Part shown: positions 37,772 through 43,125 of the stretch, in pieces
Layout: each line of letters starts with the position of its first letter
Position numbering within the stretch: the stretch's first letter is position 1
Source: an uncultured Planctomycetia bacterium
GTDB taxonomy: Bacteria; Planctomycetota; Phycisphaerae; Phycisphaerales; SM1A02
NCBI GenBank assembly: GCA_937919205.1
Contig: CALFOZ010000091.1
Span: forward strand, 1 to 43,125
Length of the DNA: 43,125 nt
Reading direction: 5' to 3'
Program-made: the position numbers and the translations under genes
The notes under the pieces: model-generated
Told to the model about the DNA's origin: nothing
Database searches by the model: none
The model's input: only the letters and a program-made list of their open reading frames with translations

Positions 37772-39832
37772 ATGAATATGCAAGTAGCAACAACGCCAAC
37801 AACAAGCGCCGATTCCGCGGCCATGCGAGCGTTGCGCGCCTGCGCCACCGCGGCCAACAACGCGCTTCGCGTGTTGCAAAAAACTGACGGTCATTGGTGC
37901 GCCGAGTTGCAAGGCGATTCCATTTTGCAAAGCGAATATCTACTTATGAAATGGATTTTGTCGCAAGAGAACGCGCCCATGGGGGACGGCCGCCCCGCCG
38001 ATACGTTGCTGAAATTGGTTCGCCAACTTCGCAATCAACAGCGGCCCGATGGTGGTTGGGGGCAATATCCTGGTTCGGATGCGGATGTCAGCGCCACGGT
38101 GAAGGGTTACTTTTGCCTGAAATTGCATGGAGATTCGCCCGACGCCCCGCACATGAAGAAGGCACGGGATTTGGTGCGATCCATGGGAGGCGCGGAGCAC
38201 TGCAATAGTTTCTCCAACTTTTATTTGGCCTGTCTGGGTCAGATTTCGTGGAATGCGGTGCCGGCGATTCCGCCAGAATTAGTGTGGGCGCCAAAGTGGT
38301 TTTATTTTCACCTCAGCAATATGAGCGCGTGGAGCCGAACCATGTTGTTGCCATTGGCCATCGTGGCCACCCTGCGGCCAACGCGCACGTTGGCCGCCAG
38401 CCAAGGCATTGACGAACTTTTTGTGGATGAAGGCGCGCGGCACCGATTGAAGATGCGCCACGATGTGCCACGTGGCTGGAGGATTTTTTTCCACGCCACC
38501 GATCGCGCCCTGAAATTGACGCACACTATTTTTGGAACCAACTGGCGCAAGCGCGCCATCGCAACGGCGTTTCGTTGGAGCGCAATTCGGTGCGGTCAAG
38601 ATCTACCCGCGCCCACCAGCGGCCTTGGCGCAATCTTTCCGCCAATGGTGTACATACAGATTGTGTTGCACGCATTGGGTGTGCGCCGCGGCGACGCCAT
38701 GGTGGCTCGCGCGGAAAAAGAGCTGGATGAATTTTTTATTGAACAAGGTGATTGCATTCGTATTCAACCCTGCTTTAGTCCAGTGTGGGACACCGGTATT
38801 GCGTTGTATGCCTTGGCCGATTGTGGCTTCACCGTTTCCGACGCCGCGGTTGAAAGCGCCGGCGATTGGTTGCGGGAAAAAGAGTGCAGATTTCGCGGCG
38901 ATTGGGCTGAAAATACAAAGTCTGGCACCGCGCCCGCGGGCTGGTTTTTTGAATACGCCAACGCGTGGTATCCGGATGTGGATGACACCGCGATGGTGGC
39001 CATGGCCCTGAAGCGCATTGGTGGACCAGCCAACGAAGCGGCGGCCATGCGCGGTGTGCAGTGGATGTTGGCCATGCAAAATAATGATGGAGGATGGGCG
39101 GCGTTTGATCGCACGCAAGATCGCAAAATTTATGAGTATGTTCCGTTCGCGGATCACAACGCAATTCAAGATCCAAGTTGCCCCGATATCACCGGGCGCG
39201 TGCTTGAATGTTTGAGTTGGCATGGAATTAAATGCGATCATCCCGCGGTGCGAAGCGCACTGGAGTACATCAAGTCAAAGCAGGAGCCCGAGGGTTGTTT
39301 TTTTGGACGATGGGGCGTGAATTATATTTACGGAACATGGCAAGCGGTGATCGGTCCGATTCGATGTGGCGTGTCGCGCGATGAAGCGTGGATCGCCAAG
39401 GCCGGCCAGTGGATCAAGTCTGTGCAAAAGCCGGATGGCAGTTTTGGCGAGAGCGCCAATAGCTATATTGATCCAGCACTCAAGGGCCAAGGCGTTAGCA
39501 CGGCCAGTCAAACCGCGTGGGCCGCGATGATCTTGCAGGAAATTTATGGCGCGCATGACGCCGATCTGGCGCGCGCGCTGGCGTGGTTGGCGCACACGCA
39601 ATTAAGTGAAATAGACGCGCAAAATCCGCTACAAAACCCCGATGGGGACCCCGCCGGATCCTGGCGCGAGACTGAATTCACGGGCACGGGATTTCCCAAG
39701 GTCTTTTATTTGCGTTACCACTTGTATCGACTTTATTTTCCGCTGATGGCTTTGGGCAGATATCTACAAGCCCATGCAAAGAGTGAAGCCGTGGGCCGCA
39801 ACGCGCCACATGGTGTTGCGCCGTCTCATTGA
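37772..39832 (+). CDS. shc: squalene-hopene cyclase
   Basis: DVDDTAM catalytic motif, QW-type repeats (QRPDGGWGQY, QNNDGGWAAF, KPDGSFGES), GRWGVNYIYGTW. Confidence 0.95.
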   Translation: MNMQVATTPTTSADSAAMRALRACATAANNALRVLQKTDGHWCAELQGDSILQSEYLLMKWILSQENAPMGDGRPADTLLKLVRQLRNQQRPDGGWGQYPGSDADVSATVKGYFCLKLHGDSPDAPHMKKARDLVRSMGGAEHCNSFSNFYLACLGQISWNAVPAIPPELVWAPKWFYFHLSNMSAWSRTMLLPLAIVATLRPTRTLAASQGIDELFVDEGARHRLKMRHDVPRGWRIFFHATDRALKLTHTIFGTNWRKRAIATAFRWSAIRCGQDLPAPTSGLGAIFPPMVYIQIVLHALGVRRGDAMVARAEKELDEFFIEQGDCIRIQPCFSPVWDTGIALYALADCGFTVSDAAVESAGDWLREKECRFRGDWAENTKSGTAPAGWFFEYANAWYPDVDDTAMVAMALKRIGGPANEAAAMRGVQWMLAMQNNDGGWAAFDRTQDRKIYEYVPFADHNAIQDPSCPDITGRVLECLSWHGIKCDHPAVRSALEYIKSKQEPEGCFFGRWGVNYIYGTWQAVIGPIRCGVSRDEAWIAKAGQWIKSVQKPDGSFGESANSYIDPALKGQGVSTASQTAWAAMILQEIYGAHDADLARALAWLAHTQLSEIDAQNPLQNPDGDPAGSWRETEFTGTGFPKVFYLRYHLYRLYFPLMALGRYLQAHAKSEAVGRNAPHGVAPSH

Positions 39833-39850
39833 AAGAAATGATTATTGTTC

Positions 39851-40585
39851 TTATTGAAACGGATGCGCCGCGGTGAACGCGTAGTTGTCCCACGACAATT
39901 CGCTGGCGTGCAAACATAATCGCGTCGCCATGTGTTTCACGTTGTCTGGCGCGTACAAGTCATCGCAAAGAATGGGATATCCAAGCGCCAACAAATGCAC
40001 GCGCAATTGATGGCTACGACCAGTCATAGGTTCTAAACGAAATCGCGCGCAGTGGCACGTTTCGCGCGAGGTGGCCACGGAAGATGGAACGCGCTCAAGC
40101 AATGCTTCAACTGTCCATCGCGTCACGCTTGCCTTGCCTTGCGCATGGCACACAATTTGGCGCGCGCTACCCAGGGCATCTTTACGCAGTGGCAAGTTAA
40201 TTTCGCCGGCGGTTTGCGCGGGGTGTCCAAACGCGATGGCGTGGTAAGCCTTGGTCACGCGCCGCGCTTCAAACAACATGCTGAGCGCGCGATGGCTTTG
40301 GGTGTTGAGCGCCATCACGATCAACCCACTGGTGTGTTGATCAAGGCGATGCACGTTTCGCGCGCCAGGAAATACAAGCGCGACGCGAGTCGCCAAGCAA
40401 TCGGCGTTGTGCGCGCCAATGCCAGGCACCGAAAGCAATCCCGAAGCTTTTTCAAGCACGACAAAATCGTCCTGCGCATGCACCACGCGAAATCCGTCGA
40501 GTGAAAGGCTGGGTTCTTTCATGGTGTTGAGCGTGATGGGCGCACAAAGAGCGGGCGGGATGAATATAAATCCAAAGTACAACAT
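39851..40585 (-). CDS. RluA-family pseudouridine synthase (start uncertain, possibly 40522)
   Basis: RNVHRLDQHTSGLIVMALN, TKAYHAIAFGHP, RFRLEPMTGRSHQLRVHLLALGYPILCDDLY. Confidence 0.93.
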   Translation of the reverse strand: MLYFGFIFIPPALCAPITLNTMKEPSLSLDGFRVVHAQDDFVVLEKASGLLSVPGIGAHNADCLATRVALVFPGARNVHRLDQHTSGLIVMALNTQSHRALSMLFEARRVTKAYHAIAFGHPAQTAGEINLPLRKDALGSARQIVCHAQGKASVTRWTVEALLERVPSSVATSRETCHCARFRLEPMTGRSHQLRVHLLALGYPILCDDLYAPDNVKHMATRLCLHASELSWDNYAFTAAHPFQ

Positions 40586-40614
40586 AGAAGAGGCAAGGCG
40601 TACACTTTGGGATT

Positions 40615-41919
40615 ATGACATTGATACTGATTTTCATCTGCGCCTTGGCGCAATCTTCCGCGCCAACCAAGGACAAGGTTGAAGCCGTCGCGCCCGCCAC
40701 CCAAAGCGCCAACAGCGATACGACACGCGCCCAGAAAGATCCCGTGGATTGGCGCAAGGCGGAGGGTGTGTTGTCGCATCAAATGCAACTCACTCTTTCC
40801 GAGCGATTTGTGAAAGCTGGCGAGGCTTATTTTAATTCAGACGCCACGCAAATTGTTTTTCAAGCCATTGAACATGACGCGCAGGGCAATCCAGAGAGCG
40901 AGTATTACAGCATGTATGTGGCGCAATTGCGCGACGAGGGCAAGGGACAATCGTTCGGGCCAGATCTGCGGCGCTATCGCTTGAAGCACATTCGTCGGGT
41001 GAGTCCAATTGGTAGCGCCAACACGTGCGGCTGGTTTCATCCCACCAATCCCAATACGTTGATATTCGCCAGCACCATCAGCGCGCCCATCAAGCAAGAG
41101 ACGCCGGGCTATCAGCGAGGCACCAGAAATTATCGCTGGAGTTTTCCGCCCGAGATGCGCGTGGTGGAATTGGATTTGGGCGCGAAGGAAATCACCACGG
41201 AAAGTTTGAAGACGATTGTGGGCGACGGCAAGGCGTACACCGCCGAATGCTCCACAAGTCCCGATGGTCGCACGTTGCTGTATACAAGTCTTGAAAGTGG
41301 CGATGGCGATTTGTACGCCATGGATATGGCCAGCAAAAAAATAACGCGACTGACCGCGCTGACTGGCTACGACGGTGGCGGATTTTTTAGCCCAGACGGC
41401 AAGAAGATTGTGTGGCGGGCCGACAGAAATGCCGATAATGTATTGCAAATTTTCGTCGCGGACGTGGTGTTTGATTCCACGGGCGCGGTGGTTGGCATTG
41501 GCGAACCCATCGCCGTGACAAATGATGGAGCTGTGAATTGGGCGCCGTATTTTTCGCCCAATGGCAAGGTGATTGTCTACGCATCAAGCCGTGTGGGTCA
41601 CGACAATTATGAACTTCTGGCCGTGCCTGTTCCCGCGGATCGCGCGGCGCCACTCGGGCAACCAAGGCGCGTGACGCATGCGGGGGGCGCGGATCTTTTG
41701 CCTGCGATCAGTCCGGATGGAAAATTATTGATGTGGACAAGCCAGCGTGGACCTGGACGCTCCAGCCAACTTTGGTTGGCGAACATGTCGCAGAATGATT
41801 TGCTGATGGGCGAACTTGTCGCGCCCGTGACAGACACATCCTCCACACCAGTCACAACCACTCCGTCAGTAACCACTTCAAACAATTCCACAAACGCTCC
41901 AGCCGAGAAACCCAAATGA
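40615..41919 (+). CDS. TolB-like PD40 beta-propeller protein with signal peptide
   Basis: Repeated propeller strands such as SPDGRTLLYTS, SPDGKKIVWRA, SPNGKVIVYASSR, SPDGKLLMWTSQR. Confidence 0.9.
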   Translation: MTLILIFICALAQSSAPTKDKVEAVAPATQSANSDTTRAQKDPVDWRKAEGVLSHQMQLTLSERFVKAGEAYFNSDATQIVFQAIEHDAQGNPESEYYSMYVAQLRDEGKGQSFGPDLRRYRLKHIRRVSPIGSANTCGWFHPTNPNTLIFASTISAPIKQETPGYQRGTRNYRWSFPPEMRVVELDLGAKEITTESLKTIVGDGKAYTAECSTSPDGRTLLYTSLESGDGDLYAMDMASKKITRLTALTGYDGGGFFSPDGKKIVWRADRNADNVLQIFVADVVFDSTGAVVGIGEPIAVTNDGAVNWAPYFSPNGKVIVYASSRVGHDNYELLAVPVPADRAAPLGQPRRVTHAGGADLLPAISPDGKLLMWTSQRGPGRSSQLWLANMSQNDLLMGELVAPVTDTSSTPVTTTPSVTTSNNSTNAPAEKPK

Positions 41920-43125
41920 ATTCGTATCATGAACGAGAAATGTTGATTCCATTTCGCTCGGCGTTACTGCCGCAAATTTTTACCGATGTTGTGATCGTGG
42001 GCACTGGCGTGGCTGGATTGCGCGCCGCCATCGAAGCTTCGCAACGCCACGATGTGATTGTGTTGGCCAAGGAGTCGATTGATCTTTCAAACACCTCGTG
42101 GGCACAAGGCGGAATTGCCGCCGTGATGAATGCAAAAGATAGCGTAAACGCCCATATTCATGACACTTTGGAGGCCGGGGTCGACTTGTGCGAACCGAAC
42201 GCTGTGAGCGCATTGGTGCAAGAGGGACCCGATGAAATCAAGCAACTGCTTGCATGGGGAATGCGCGTGGACCGTGATCAAAATGGCGAGCCCGCGCTGG
42301 GCCTTGAAGGCGGACACCATTGCCACAGAATTATTCATAGCGATGGTGACGCAACGGGTGTTGAACTGGCGCGATGTCTTGTGGAGAAAGTTCGTCTGCA
42401 ACGACGTGTGCGCGTGTTTGATCGCTGTTTCGCAATTGACATTTTGGTGGATCAACGCAAGGGCGCGCGCCGCGCGGCGGGTGTGTTGACATGGCATCCC
42501 AAGCATGGCTTGCAAATTATTTGGGCTAAGGCCACGGTGTTGGCCAGTGGTGGTTGCGGACAAATTTTCCGTGAAACCAGCAATCCAAAAGTTGCCACGG
42601 GTGATGGCGTATCCATGGCGTGGCGTGCGGGCGCCAACCTGACTGATTTGGAGTTCATGCAATTTCATCCCACCACGCTGTATGTTGCGGGCGCGCCGCG
42701 ACACTTGATCAGCGAAGCTGTGCGCGGCGAGGGAGCGAAACTGGTGGATCGCGAAGGCGAGTCGATCATGCGTCATTTGCATGAGCTTGCTGATCTTGCG
42801 CCGCGTGACGTGGTCAGCCGCGCCATCGTGCGGCATTTGGCCAAGAGCGGTCAATCGCACGTGTGGTTGGACGCGCGGGCAATGGGTTCTGCAGGGTTTT
42901 CCAAGCGTTTTCCAGGGCTTTCGCGCATGTTGCAGGGATTTGGCCTGGACGCGGGTCGAAATTTAATTCCGGTTCATCCAGCCGCGCATTATTCGATTGG
43001 CGGCGTGCACACCGATTTGTTTGGACGATCAAATGTCACCGGGTTGTACGCGTGTGGTGAATGCGCGGCCACGGGCGTTCATGGCGCCAATCGATTGGCC
43101 AGCAATAGTTTGTTGGAGGGCTTGG
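41916..43125 (+). CDS. nadB: L-aspartate oxidase, truncated by the window end
   Basis: Hand translation: VVIVGTGVAGLRAAIEA, NTSWAQGGIAAVM, HRIIHSDGDATG, LEFMQFHPTTLY, HYSIGGVHTDLFGRSNVTGLYACGECAATGVHGANRLASNSLLEGL; ATGA overlap with the upstream gene. Confidence 0.95.
   Translation, partial: MNSYHEREMLIPFRSALLPQIFTDVVIVGTGVAGLRAAIEASQRHDVIVLAKESIDLSNTSWAQGGIAAVMNAKDSVNAHIHDTLEAGVDLCEPNAVSALVQEGPDEIKQLLAWGMRVDRDQNGEPALGLEGGHHCHRIIHSDGDATGVELARCLVEKVRLQRRVRVFDRCFAIDILVDQRKGARRAAGVLTWHPKHGLQIIWAKATVLASGGCGQIFRETSNPKVATGDGVSMAWRAGANLTDLEFMQFHPTTLYVAGAPRHLISEAVRGEGAKLVDREGESIMRHLHELADLAPRDVVSRAIVRHLAKSGQSHVWLDARAMGSAGFSKRFPGLSRMLQGFGLDAGRNLIPVHPAAHYSIGGVHTDLFGRSNVTGLYACGECAATGVHGANRLASNSLLEGL

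Overview
This 43 kb window looks like ordinary chromosomal DNA from a GC-rich, Gram-negative-type bacterium. Gene content (class II DAHP synthase, McsA/McsB, kdsA, squalene-hopene cyclase, SpoIID-like protein, Gfo/Idh/MocA oxidoreductase) suggests a planctomycete, possibly Phycisphaerae-like; this is inference. I support about 38 protein-coding genes, one tRNA-Leu(UAG) and one convincing intrinsic terminator. I saw no phage, transposon, CRISPR or rRNA. Points most worth a second look: (1) a stand-alone protein with TPR-like repeats and two tandem RNA polymerase alpha-CTD-like domains (25924-26847); (2) a ketosynthase pair in which the first member has lost all three catalytic residues (Cys->Glu, His->Phe, His->Asn), a chain-length-factor-like arrangement; (3) a compact DoxX / VWA / ExbB / ExbD / ExbD / TPR operon with no TonB; (4) a non-coding interval (about 22300-22740) with nested hairpins ending in a strong terminator just upstream of a nuoG-like gene; (5) -10-like hexamers 6-10 nt upstream of many start codons, suggesting widespread leaderless transcription; (6) a membrane-anchored protein of roughly 15 repeats of 22-24 aa; (7) a mutase large subunit with isobutyryl-CoA-mutase-type substrate residues. 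All calls come from reading the sequence; no database search was run.
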